Positions 35,956-42,140 of a stretch of 42,140 bases of DNA are shown piece by piece (the first letter of the stretch is position 1; the number at the start of each line of letters is the position of its first letter). This DNA is from Mycobacterium sp. UM_WGJ (GTDB lineage: Bacteria > Actinomycetota > Actinomycetes > Mycobacteriales > Mycobacteriaceae), in assembly GCF_000455125.1 (NCBI RefSeq), contig NZ_AUWR01000088.1:1-42140 (forward strand), read 5' to 3'. Made by a program: the position numbers and the translations under genes. A model generated the notes under the pieces. It worked only from the letters and a program-made list of their open reading frames with translations. It was not told the origin of the DNA and made no database searches.

Positions 35956-36723
35956 ATGTACGACATGCCCGCCGAGATCGACGTGCGCGCCGAGGGACCG
36001 CTGCGGATCATCACGCTGAATCGCCCCGACGCGCTCAATGCGGTCAACGATGCGCTGCACACCGGTCTGGCGAAACTGTGGCCCCGGTTGGAGGAAGACG
36101 ACGAGGCGCGGGCGGCGGTGCTGACCGGCAGCGGGCGGACGTTCTCCGCCGGAGGCGATTTCGCCTACCTCGACGAACTCCGCCGCGATGAGAAGCTGCG
36201 TGCCAAGACGATCGCGCACGGCCGCGATATCGTGCTGGGCATGGCACGCTGCCGTACCCCGGTCATCGCGGCGGTGAACGGCCCCGCTATCGGCCTGGGT
36301 TGCAGTCTCGTGGCGCTGAGCGACATCGTCTACATCTCGGAATCGGCCTACCTGGCCGACCCGCACGTGCAGGTGGGTCTGGTCGCCGCCGACGGCGGCC
36401 CGCTGACCTGGCCGTTGCAGATGAGTCTGTTGCTGGCCAAGGAATACGCCCTGACCGGAGCACGTATTCCGGCGGCCCGGGCAGTGGAGCTGGGTCTGGC
36501 CAATCACGTAGCCGAAGATCCGCTGGCGGAAGCGATTTCGTGTGCCAAGCGAATCGCTGAGTTGCCTCGCCAGGCGGTGGAGAGCACCAAACGGCTGCTC
36601 AACATCCACCTGGAGCGTGCGGTACTGGCCACGCTGGATTTCGCCAATATGGCCGAAGATCAGTCCTTCAAGACCGACGACTTCGCGGCTATCGTCGATC
36701 GGCTCACCGCGAACAAGAACTGA
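35956..36723 (+). CDS. enoyl-CoA hydratase/isomerase family protein lacking both catalytic Glu
   Basis: 255 residues, crotonase fold. The oxyanion-hole segments SAGGDF and NGPAIGLG are present. The two glutamates of true hydratases are not: the first position is Ser117 (GLGCSL) and the second is His137 in ADPHVQVGL. This pattern is known in crotonases with isomerase, lyase or decarboxylase activity, so a plain hydratase assignment is unsafe. ATG at 35956 with GAAGGAG six bases upstream. It follows the dehydrogenase gene by 19 bp in the same operon. Confidence 0.88.
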   Translation: MYDMPAEIDVRAEGPLRIITLNRPDALNAVNDALHTGLAKLWPRLEEDDEARAAVLTGSGRTFSAGGDFAYLDELRRDEKLRAKTIAHGRDIVLGMARCRTPVIAAVNGPAIGLGCSLVALSDIVYISESAYLADPHVQVGLVAADGGPLTWPLQMSLLLAKEYALTGARIPAARAVELGLANHVAEDPLAEAISCAKRIAELPRQAVESTKRLLNIHLERAVLATLDFANMAEDQSFKTDDFAAIVDRLTANKN

Positions 36724-36731
36724 CGGTACCG

Positions 36732-37601
36732 ATGACCATTGCCGAGTTGCTGGCCGCGGCGCGCGGGGGCTCCGTCCGCGCCACCGGCCGGTTGCTCAGC
36801 TTGGTCGAAAGCGGCCGGCGGGCCGAAGTCCTGGCCGCCGTGGGGCCGGCGGCCGCGCGCGTCATCGGGGTGACCGGGCCGCCGGGGGCGGGCAAGTCCA
36901 CCACGATCGCTGCCCTGGTGGGGGCTTACCGACAGCGCGGCCTGCGGGTGGCGGTGCTGGCCGTCGACCCGTCCTCGCCGTTCAGCGGCGGGGCACTGCT
37001 GGGTGATCGCATCCGGATGGCTGCCCACATCAACGACCCGGAGGTGCTCATCCGGTCGGTGGCGGCCCGCGGCCACCTGGGCGGACTGGCCGAGGGGGTG
37101 CCCGCAGCCCTGCAGCTGCTCGCCGCGCTCGGCTTCGACGTGCTGCTGCTGGAAACGGTCGGGGTGGGCCAATCCGAGATCGAGATCGCCGCGATCGCCG
37201 ATCCGACAATCGTGGTGCTCAATCCTGGCGCCGGTGACGCGGTCCAGGCCGCCAAGGCCGGATTGCTGGAAGTCGGCGACATCGTGGTGGTCAACAAGGC
37301 CGACCGCGAGGGTGCCGAGCAGACCGTGCGCGACCTTCGGGTCGAGCTGATGCACACCGGCGCACCGATTCTCACCCTGATCGCTGCGCGCGGCGACGGT
37401 CTCGACGAGTTGGTGGACACCATCGAAGCCCATCACCGCACCGACAGCCGGGAGCGTCGGCTGGCCCGGGCCCGGGCGCAGATCCTGTCCTTGGCTCAGA
37501 CCCGGTTGCGCACCCATCCCGCGCTGGACCGGCTCACCGAACAGGTTGTCGACGGTGCCGATGATCCCTACTCCGCGGCGGAGCGGCTGTTGTCTGACTA
37601 G
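36732..37601 (+). CDS. MeaB/ArgK-type G-protein chaperone
   Basis: 289 residues with P-loop GPPGAGKS (49-56), the switch region DPSSPFSGGALLGDRIRM, ETVGVGQSE and NKAD for guanine recognition. MeaB proteins protect and reload adenosylcobalamin-dependent acyl-CoA mutases such as methylmalonyl-CoA or isobutyryl-CoA mutase. No mutase gene is in this window. It starts nine bases after the crotonase stop without a clear ribosome binding site, so it is probably translated from the ligase operon. Its presence suggests that the pathway releases a branched acyl-CoA or propionyl-CoA. Confidence 0.88.
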   Translation: MTIAELLAAARGGSVRATGRLLSLVESGRRAEVLAAVGPAAARVIGVTGPPGAGKSTTIAALVGAYRQRGLRVAVLAVDPSSPFSGGALLGDRIRMAAHINDPEVLIRSVAARGHLGGLAEGVPAALQLLAALGFDVLLLETVGVGQSEIEIAAIADPTIVVLNPGAGDAVQAAKAGLLEVGDIVVVNKADREGAEQTVRDLRVELMHTGAPILTLIAARGDGLDELVDTIEAHHRTDSRERRLARARAQILSLAQTRLRTHPALDRLTEQVVDGADDPYSAAERLLSD

Positions 37602-37616
37602 CCGACTGGCTACTCT
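37599..37616 (+). promoter_or_regulatory. operator copy A and leaderless -10 of the second TetR gene
   Basis: TAGCCGACTGGCTA (37599-37612) has the TAGCC-N4-GGCTA form found twice more before the membrane operon. It overlaps the TACTCT -10 hexamer (37611-37616), which ends six bases before the ATG at 37623. This predicts a leaderless, autorepressed gene. Confidence 0.65.
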
Positions 37617-37622
37617 CATCGC

Positions 37623-38216
37623 ATGGCTTCCACTCCGGCCGCTGCCCAGTTCCGCTTCATTCCCCGCAGCGCGGCGCAGACGCGCATTCTCGACGCTGCG
37701 CTGCAGTTGATCGGCGAACACGGCGTCGGCGGAACGTCGTTGCAGATGATCGCCGACGTGATCGGGGTGACCAAGGCGGCGGTCTATCACCAGTTCAAAA
37801 CCAAGGATGAGATCGTCGTCGCGCTCACCGAGCGGGAATTGGGGGCGTTGGAGGACGCGCTGGAGGCCGCCGAGGCCGAGCAGAGTCGGCCGCGGGCTCG
37901 AGAAGTGTTGCTCGACGGGGTCATCGACATGGCGGTGCGTAGGCGGGGTGCGGCCAGCACCCTGCAGTTCGATCCGGTGATCGTCCGGCTGCTGGCCGAG
38001 CATCAGCCTTTTCAAGAGTTCATCGCGCGGTTGTACGGGGTGCTCGTCGGCGAAGCCGGCGACGACGCCGTGGTGTCGGCGGCGATGTTGTCCGGTGCCA
38101 TCGCTGTTGGGGTGATGCATCCACTGGTGGGCCACGTCGACGACGACACGCTGCGTGCCCAATTGCTGCGACTTACCAAGCGCTTCATCGAGGCGCCGGA
38201 CGGCGCCGGAGGGTGA
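37623..38216 (+). CDS. TetR-family regulator of the membrane operon
   Basis: 197 residues; N-terminal helix-turn-helix MIADVIGVTKAAVYHQFKTKDEIV and a C-terminal ligand domain of unknown specificity. The start ATG is placed directly after a -10 element with no ribosome binding site. Copies of a TAGCC-N4-GGCTA site occur at its own promoter and at the promoter 120 bp downstream, so it very likely controls itself and the four-gene membrane operon. It is separated by 21 bp from the MeaB-type gene but has its own promoter. Confidence 0.9.
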   Translation: MASTPAAAQFRFIPRSAAQTRILDAALQLIGEHGVGGTSLQMIADVIGVTKAAVYHQFKTKDEIVVALTERELGALEDALEAAEAEQSRPRAREVLLDGVIDMAVRRRGAASTLQFDPVIVRLLAEHQPFQEFIARLYGVLVGEAGDDAVVSAAMLSGAIAVGVMHPLVGHVDDDTLRAQLLRLTKRFIEAPDGAGG

Positions 38217-38222
38217 AGGCCA

Positions 38223-38271
38223 TTGACCGTGAGATAGCCGATCGGCTATCTTTCGGGTAGTCGATCGGCTA
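38223..38271 (+). promoter_or_regulatory. promoter with operator copies B and C before the membrane operon
   Basis: TTGACC (38223-38228), an 18-base spacer and TATCTT (38247-38252) form the promoter. A perfect 20-bp palindrome, AGATAGCCGATCGGCTATCT (38232-38251), fills the spacer and -10; its core is operator copy B (38235-38248). A second near-perfect copy C, TAGTCGATCGGCTA (38258-38271), starts 23 bp later, just at the predicted transcription start. Confidence 0.75.
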
Positions 38272-38335
38272 GGGCGGTTCGGTCCCGACGGCCGCCCGGC
38301 TGGTGTCGCCGGGCGAGCAGCGGAGGAATCACGCC

Positions 38336-39079
38336 ATGCAGATGATCGCTGAGGCGGAGGAGACTCCGCAGGCCACCGCATTCCGGGCGCAGTTGGTGCT
38401 GCTGTGGTCGGGTCCCGCGGTCGGCGCGGTGTTGCTCGTGCTGTTCGCGACCTTCCCGGGGTTCTTCCCGCCGATGTCACCGACCATGTCCGCGGCGCAG
38501 GTTGCCGAGTTCTATGACCAACACCGATCGTGGATCCGTCTCAGCATGGTCGGATTCAACCTGTGCGGGATCATGATCGTGCCGTTCCTGGTGCTGATCG
38601 TGGGCCAGATGAAACGGATGTCCACCCAGAGTCACGTGTTCGCCTACGGGTATCTGGCCGCGGTGGTCAGCGGGGCGACGCTTTTCGCGCTGTCCAACAT
38701 CTTCTTCGGGGTGGCGGCCTTTCGGTCCGATCGCAGCCCCGAGGTGATCGAGGCGCTCAACGACCTGGCGTGGATGTCGTTCATCGCACCTGTCGGGATG
38801 ATCGTCGGCCAGTTCGCGATGTTGGCTTGCGCCGTCTACGCCGACCGCGGTCCCGATCCGGTGTTCCCGCGCTGGGTGGCCCACCTGTCCGTGATCACCG
38901 CGTTGGCCATGCTGCCGTCGGTCGCCGCCACGGTGTTCAAGACCGGGCCGTTGGCCTGGGACGGTCTCATCTCGTTCTGGGTGCGTAACGGGGCCTTCGC
39001 GGTGTTCGTGTTCGCGATGTTCTTCGCGCTACGAGATGCCCTGTATCGGCAGGGCGTTGCCGAGGGTGTGCTGCGGTGA
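38336..39079 (+). CDS. multi-pass membrane protein of unknown function (paralog 1)
   Basis: 247 residues, about six hydrophobic segments. I do not recognise a characterised family. Landmarks: AAQVAEFYDQHRSWIRLSMVGF before a helix, FRSDRSPEVIEALNDLAWMSF in the middle and GPLAWDGLISFWV near the C-terminus. Each has a counterpart in the next gene, so the two are paralogs. ATG 38336 follows GGAGGAA by eight bases; an in-frame GTG at 38303 lacks this. First gene of an operon with NorE- and NorF-like subunits; a role in a respiratory or oxygen-reactive membrane complex is inferred from context only. Confidence 0.8.
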   Translation: MQMIAEAEETPQATAFRAQLVLLWSGPAVGAVLLVLFATFPGFFPPMSPTMSAAQVAEFYDQHRSWIRLSMVGFNLCGIMIVPFLVLIVGQMKRMSTQSHVFAYGYLAAVVSGATLFALSNIFFGVAAFRSDRSPEVIEALNDLAWMSFIAPVGMIVGQFAMLACAVYADRGPDPVFPRWVAHLSVITALAMLPSVAATVFKTGPLAWDGLISFWVRNGAFAVFVFAMFFALRDALYRQGVAEGVLR

Positions 39080-39834
39080 ACGTCGCCACCCTGCTCTACG
39101 GCGACAGCAATATCGAAGCCACCCCGCCGCCCGGTGCGGGCAAACCCGATGTGCGCGTGGTGTGGTGGATCTTCGTGGTGTTCTACGGCCTGATGGGCCT
39201 GGGGGTGTGTCTGCTCGGCCGGGTGACACCGCCACCAAGACCCGACGTGGGCCCGGAGGCGATGCAGGCCTGGTTCGCCCAGCACGCGATGACCATGCAC
39301 TTCGGCTTCGTGTTGTTGCTTGCCATCACCGGTGGGGCTGCGATCTCCAACGGCCTGGTCGGCTACCACATGATGCGGATGACATCGGGCAAAGTGTTGG
39401 CCTACGCCTACGTCGGCGGCATGGCGGTGGGAGCCGTCCCCGGCTTCCAGATGGTGATTCTGTGCTACTCGCTCGGGGCGTTCCGTCCGGACCGTGACCC
39501 GGAGATGGTGCGGTTCTTCTACGACCTGGGAATGTTGTCCTACAACGGCTCGCTGGGTTGCTTCACCGCCGCGTACTTCAGCCTGGCCATCGCGATCTTC
39601 TATGACAAGAACAACATCTTCCCCAAATGGTTTGCTTACGTGAGTATCTGGCAGATCGTTACCGAGGTGATCGCCAGCCAGATGTGGCTCTTCGACTCCG
39701 GTGCGTTCGCTTGGAACGGGGTCATCACGTTCTACATCGCCGTCGTGGTGTTCTGTGTCTGGCTGGCGGCGTTGATCGTATTCCTACAGGTGACGGGCGC
39801 CCGCGAACCCGTCGATTCACCACCGATCGTCTGA
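39076..39834 (+). CDS. multi-pass membrane protein of unknown function (paralog 2)
   Basis: 252 residues, about six membrane segments, paralogous to the preceding protein: AMQAWFAQHAMTMHFGFVLL, FRPDRDPEMVRFFYDLGMLSY and GAFAWNGVITFYI match its three landmarks in order. It has a longer N-terminus (about 30 residues) before the first helix. The GTG start overlaps the upstream stop (GTGA), implying coupled synthesis and a possible heterodimer. Function unknown. Confidence 0.8.
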   Translation: MNVATLLYGDSNIEATPPPGAGKPDVRVVWWIFVVFYGLMGLGVCLLGRVTPPPRPDVGPEAMQAWFAQHAMTMHFGFVLLLAITGGAAISNGLVGYHMMRMTSGKVLAYAYVGGMAVGAVPGFQMVILCYSLGAFRPDRDPEMVRFFYDLGMLSYNGSLGCFTAAYFSLAIAIFYDKNNIFPKWFAYVSIWQIVTEVIASQMWLFDSGAFAWNGVITFYIAVVVFCVWLAALIVFLQVTGAREPVDSPPIV

Positions 39835-39856
39835 CTCTCCGGCTGGAGGCGCATTG

Positions 39857-40459
39857 ATGACTGACCAGAAAGCACCGACCGTGCGTCGGCTGGGGGCCGC
39901 CGGACGGCGCCCAGCGACTCATCTGCCCGGTGACGGGCACATGTGGTTCATGGTGCTGGGTGATCTGTTCATCTTCGGTAGTTACTTCGTGGCGTACATA
40001 GTGTTCCGGGCAACGGCTCCCGAGGAGTTCCTGGCCGATCAGCAACACCTCAACGTCACCCTCGGCGTCGTCAACACCATCGTGTTGATCACCAGCTCGT
40101 GGCTGATCGTCGAGAGCGTGCACGCGGCTCGGGACGGCAATCGGGCCGGCGCCATCGACCTGGTCCGCGGGGGAATGTTCTGCGGTGTGGTGTTCGCGGT
40201 CATCAAGGTCTATGAATGGACCGCTGAAATCCAAGCGGGATACACCAATTCGAGTACATTCTTCAGCTTCTACTACGTCCTGACCGGGGTGCACCTGTTC
40301 CATGTGGGTCTGGGCCTGATCATTCTCGGCGTGGTGATCCGCGACCTGCGCAATCCGCACCGGGCCCGGATCAGCATGGTCGAACAGGGCGCAACCTATT
40401 GGCACATGGTCGATCTGCTCTGGGTCGTGATATTCGCACTGCTCTACGTGATGAGGTGA
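39857..40459 (+). CDS. heme-copper oxidase subunit III family protein (NorE-like)
   Basis: 200 residues with five membrane helices, the NorE/short CoxIII layout. Family signatures are visible: LTGVHLFHVGLGLIIL in helix 4 and YWHMVDLLWVVIFALLY in helix 5. Subunit III stabilises the catalytic subunit of cytochrome oxidases; NorE accompanies some nitric oxide reductases. No subunit I, subunit II or NorB/NorC gene is in the window. ATG 39857 with GGAGGC upstream; an in-frame TTG three bases earlier is possible. Third gene of the TetR-controlled operon. Confidence 0.87.
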   Translation: MTDQKAPTVRRLGAAGRRPATHLPGDGHMWFMVLGDLFIFGSYFVAYIVFRATAPEEFLADQQHLNVTLGVVNTIVLITSSWLIVESVHAARDGNRAGAIDLVRGGMFCGVVFAVIKVYEWTAEIQAGYTNSSTFFSFYYVLTGVHLFHVGLGLIILGVVIRDLRNPHRARISMVEQGATYWHMVDLLWVVIFALLYVMR

Positions 40460-40465
40460 ATCGGC

Positions 40466-40765
40466 GTGACCGCACAGCCAGAATCGATACTCGAGCACCG
40501 GCCGGAGCGCCTGACCGCCGCCACCTGGCTTGTCCTGGTGGCCATCACCGTGCTGGCCTGGTGGCTGGCTCCGGGGCACAGTGCCGGCCCTGTCGAGCCC
40601 AGCATCCCGATCACCGTCACGGTGATCGCACTGTCGGCCGTCAAGGCCCGGTTGATCATCCGCAACTTCATGGAGGTGCGCAGCGCACCGATCTGGTTGC
40701 GCCGCACCACCGACACCTGGCTGGCGGTGCTGTGCGCGGCCGTGCTGGTGATCTACCTGTGCTGA
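40466..40765 (+). CDS. cytochrome oxidase subunit IV-like small membrane protein (NorF-like)
   Basis: 99 residues with three hydrophobic segments (about 20-37, 46-63, 79-98) and the KARLIIRNFMEVR loop typical of prokaryotic Cox4/NorF proteins. It follows the NorE-like gene by six bases; GTG start with GAGGTGA upstream. NorE-NorF pairs usually travel with nitric oxide reductase or oxidase genes, which are missing here. The last 13 bases overlap the convergent DapB-like gene. Confidence 0.82.
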   Translation: MTAQPESILEHRPERLTAATWLVLVAITVLAWWLAPGHSAGPVEPSIPITVTVIALSAVKARLIIRNFMEVRSAPIWLRRTTDTWLAVLCAAVLVIYLC

Positions 40766-41829
40766 GCGGGAAACCGGGGCAGGTTCAACGGCAGATCGTT
40801 GTAGGTGGCTATCCCGGGTTCGGCGGCGACGACGGCCGGGATGGCGTTGATCGGCGGCATCGCGGTCATGATGTGGCCGAGCTCGAAGAAGTCGTCCAGG
40901 GACTTGGCCGAGGCGATCAGGTCGGGTGGCGGAGTGAAGCCGACCTGCATGTTGACCGTTGGCCGGCCGTCGACGGTGATCTTCCAGCCGTCGCCGCCGA
41001 GCTGCCAGTCCGGCTCCAGCGTTTGACCTTTGCGCCACCGCACGTTGATGTCGATGACGCATCTGCCATTGACGATTCCCTGCCAGCTGGCGAACACCCC
41101 GGCCACCTGACCGGCCCGGATCGTCCATGAGGCCATCGGGAGATCCGCGGTGGTCTGGGCGTATTCGCAGGAGCAGGTGATCTCGTCGAGTTCGACGCCC
41201 ATCGCGTCGGCGAGCAGCCGGACCGCCTCGGCGAAGACCGCCGTGCCGCGCGCGGCCATGGGTTCCAGCTCCGGGTCATCGATCGCGGTTCCGAAACCCA
41301 CCGGCCGTTCGGTGTCGGGGGAGTCGTAGAGGGTGGTGTCGGCCGTCTCGGTGATGGTGATCTTGTCGACCCGGTCGCATGCCGTCGCCGCCACGATCGC
41401 CAGCAGTTCGGCGAAGCCCGGGCTGACGCCGGAGCCGAACAGGGTGGACCCGCCCTTGCGGCACGCCTCGTCGAGCCGGGCACGGTCGTCGCCGAGGTTA
41501 TGCCCAGTGATGAAAGACGCTGACGTCACGACGTTTACGCCCGCCGACAGGATCTGCACCAGCTCATCGACGTTGATCCACATCGGGTTGTAGACCACGC
41601 AGTCGGGCTTGAGTGCCAGCAGCGCCGCGGCGTCGTTGGTCGCGGTGACGCCGAGCGGGTCGATGCCGGCCAGCTCGCCGGCGTCGCGGCCGACTTTGTT
41701 GTCCGACCAGGCGAAGAGGCCGACGAGTTCGTAATTGGGGTTGCCGGCGATCGCCCGGACGGAACTCTTGCCGACGTTGCCGGTCGTCCACTGGACGACC
41801 CGGTAGGGGGAGGCGGGTGAGTCAACCAT
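40753..41829 (-). CDS. DapB-like NAD(P)-dependent oxidoreductase
   Basis: 358 residues. The N-terminal Rossmann motif is VVQWTTGNVGKSSVRAI, followed by a dihydrodipicolinate reductase-like fold with SGVSPGFAE and a C-terminal substrate domain. Several copies of this family occur in mycobacterial genomes, often beside lipid or steroid catabolic genes; the substrate is generally unknown. It is too long for true DapB (about 245 residues). ATG at 41829 chosen because residues upstream in the frame (to 42045) lie antisense-like over the neighbouring aldehyde dehydrogenase. No strong ribosome binding site. Overlaps the NorF-like gene by 13 bp at the 3' end. Confidence 0.82.
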   Translation of the reverse strand: MVDSPASPYRVVQWTTGNVGKSSVRAIAGNPNYELVGLFAWSDNKVGRDAGELAGIDPLGVTATNDAAALLALKPDCVVYNPMWINVDELVQILSAGVNVVTSASFITGHNLGDDRARLDEACRKGGSTLFGSGVSPGFAELLAIVAATACDRVDKITITETADTTLYDSPDTERPVGFGTAIDDPELEPMAARGTAVFAEAVRLLADAMGVELDEITCSCEYAQTTADLPMASWTIRAGQVAGVFASWQGIVNGRCVIDINVRWRKGQTLEPDWQLGGDGWKITVDGRPTVNMQVGFTPPPDLIASAKSLDDFFELGHIMTAMPPINAIPAVVAAEPGIATYNDLPLNLPRFPAQHR

Positions 41830-41849
41830 GTCGTTATCGCGTTCCGCGG

Positions 41850-42140
41850 CTACATCTGCGCCCAGACGATCTTGGTCTGAAGATAGGTCTCGATGCCCGC
41901 CTTGCCGGATTCGTAACCCCAGCCGGACTGCTTGTATCCGCCGAACGGCATCGAGTGGTCGAACTGCATCTGACAGTTCAGCCCGACCGTTCCCGCCTTG
42001 AGCCGCTTGGCCAGTCGATGGGCCCGGCCCAGGTTGGACGTCCACGCGGTGGCGGCCAGTCCGTAGCTGCTGTTGTTGGCCAGGGCGATCGCCTCGTCGT
42101 CGTCGTCGAACGGCAGGATCGTGACCACCGGGCCGAAGAT
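41850..42140 (-). CDS. aldehyde dehydrogenase, C-terminal part only
   Basis: The last 96 residues of an NAD(P)-dependent aldehyde dehydrogenase; the rest, including the catalytic Cys, lies beyond the right edge. The visible part has IFGPVVTILPFDDDDEAIALAN, YGLAA, the PFGGYKQSGWG motif and the terminal ETYLQTKIVW. It is upstream of and codirectional with the DapB-like gene, 20 bp apart, so the two may share an operon. It is not a duplicate of the ALDH at 30000-31433, as the tail sequences differ. Confidence 0.93.
   Translation of the reverse strand: MFGPVVTILPFDDDDEAIALANNSSYGLAATAWTSNLGRAHRLAKRLKAGTVGLNCQMQFDHSMPFGGYKQSGWGYESGKAGIETYLQTKIVWAQM

Noticed and set aside
36660-38480. 606-residue minus-strand frame opposite the MeaB and TetR genes
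   Set aside because: Long only because of GC bias; spans three real genes and two promoters on the plus strand.
39725-41128. 467-residue minus-strand frame over the NorE/NorF-like genes
   Set aside because: Gln/His/Arg-rich shadow; the plus strand shows membrane helices and family signatures.

Overview
The window is GC-rich chromosomal DNA from a mycobacterium, most likely a non-tuberculous species. The left half follows the gene order of the M. tuberculosis Rv0815c-Rv0824c region: cysA, thiX, lmeA, glnR, mshD, phoT, phoY2, an LCP-family gene, dus and desA1. Mycothiol synthase, GlnR, a PknD-type kinase and DesA1 all point to Mycobacteriales. I see no rRNA, tRNA, CRISPR array, insertion sequence or phage gene.

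Region 1 (1-3921) holds sulfur, envelope and nitrogen functions. A leaderless 29-residue polycysteine leader peptide (843-932, minus) precedes a DUF4395 membrane protein and the thiosulfate sulfurtransferase cysA. Its transcript can form a 12-bp pairing between the Cys codons and the bases next to the DUF4395 ribosome binding site, the layout of a cysteine-responsive attenuator. lmeA-thiX run leftward; glnR-mshD run rightward from overlapping -10 elements.

Region 2 (3922-19160) is a concentrated phosphate locus. pstS-pstC-pstA-phoT-pstS and the NHL-propeller kinase pknD run rightward and face a second pstS-pstC-pstA operon that has no ATPase gene. Three PstS proteins and two permease pairs therefore appear to share one PstB/PhoT. 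Direct repeats of 7 bp in an 11-bp register (PHO-box-like) lie before three of the transcription units. A 57-bp tandem repeat separates pknD from the second operon. A large DEAH helicase (hrpA type) and phoY2, overlapping tail to tail, end the region.

Region 3 (19215-23876) has envelope and lipid housekeeping genes: an LCP-family protein, a tRNA-dihydrouridine synthase with no canonical start codon in a sensible place, and the acyl-ACP desaturase desA1.

Region 4 (23919-37601) looks like an accessory catabolic cluster. It holds a TetR regulator, two SDR dehydrogenases, a Rieske oxygenase, a Baeyer-Villiger-type flavin monooxygenase, an aldehyde dehydrogenase, a KshB-like ferredoxin-NAD reductase, an acyl-CoA ligase, a pair of acyl-CoA dehydrogenases, a crotonase lacking both classical glutamates, and an orphan MeaB-type GTPase. 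The order suggests hydroxylation, ketone-to-ester conversion, ring or chain cleavage, CoA activation and beta-oxidation of a cyclic or terpenoid/steroid-like substrate; the substrate cannot be read from the sequence. A perfect 23-bp palindrome controls the reductase/ligase divergent promoter.

Region 5 (37623-42140) contains a leaderless TetR gene and a four-gene membrane operon linked by three copies of a TAGCC-N4-GGCTA operator. The operon encodes two paralogous multi-pass proteins of unknown function plus NorE/CoxIII-like and NorF/CoxIV-like subunits, with no catalytic oxidase subunit I or II. A DapB-like oxidoreductase and a truncated aldehyde dehydrogenase, both on the minus strand, close the window. 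The TetR/membrane operon and the catabolic cluster are the best candidates for undescribed biology.
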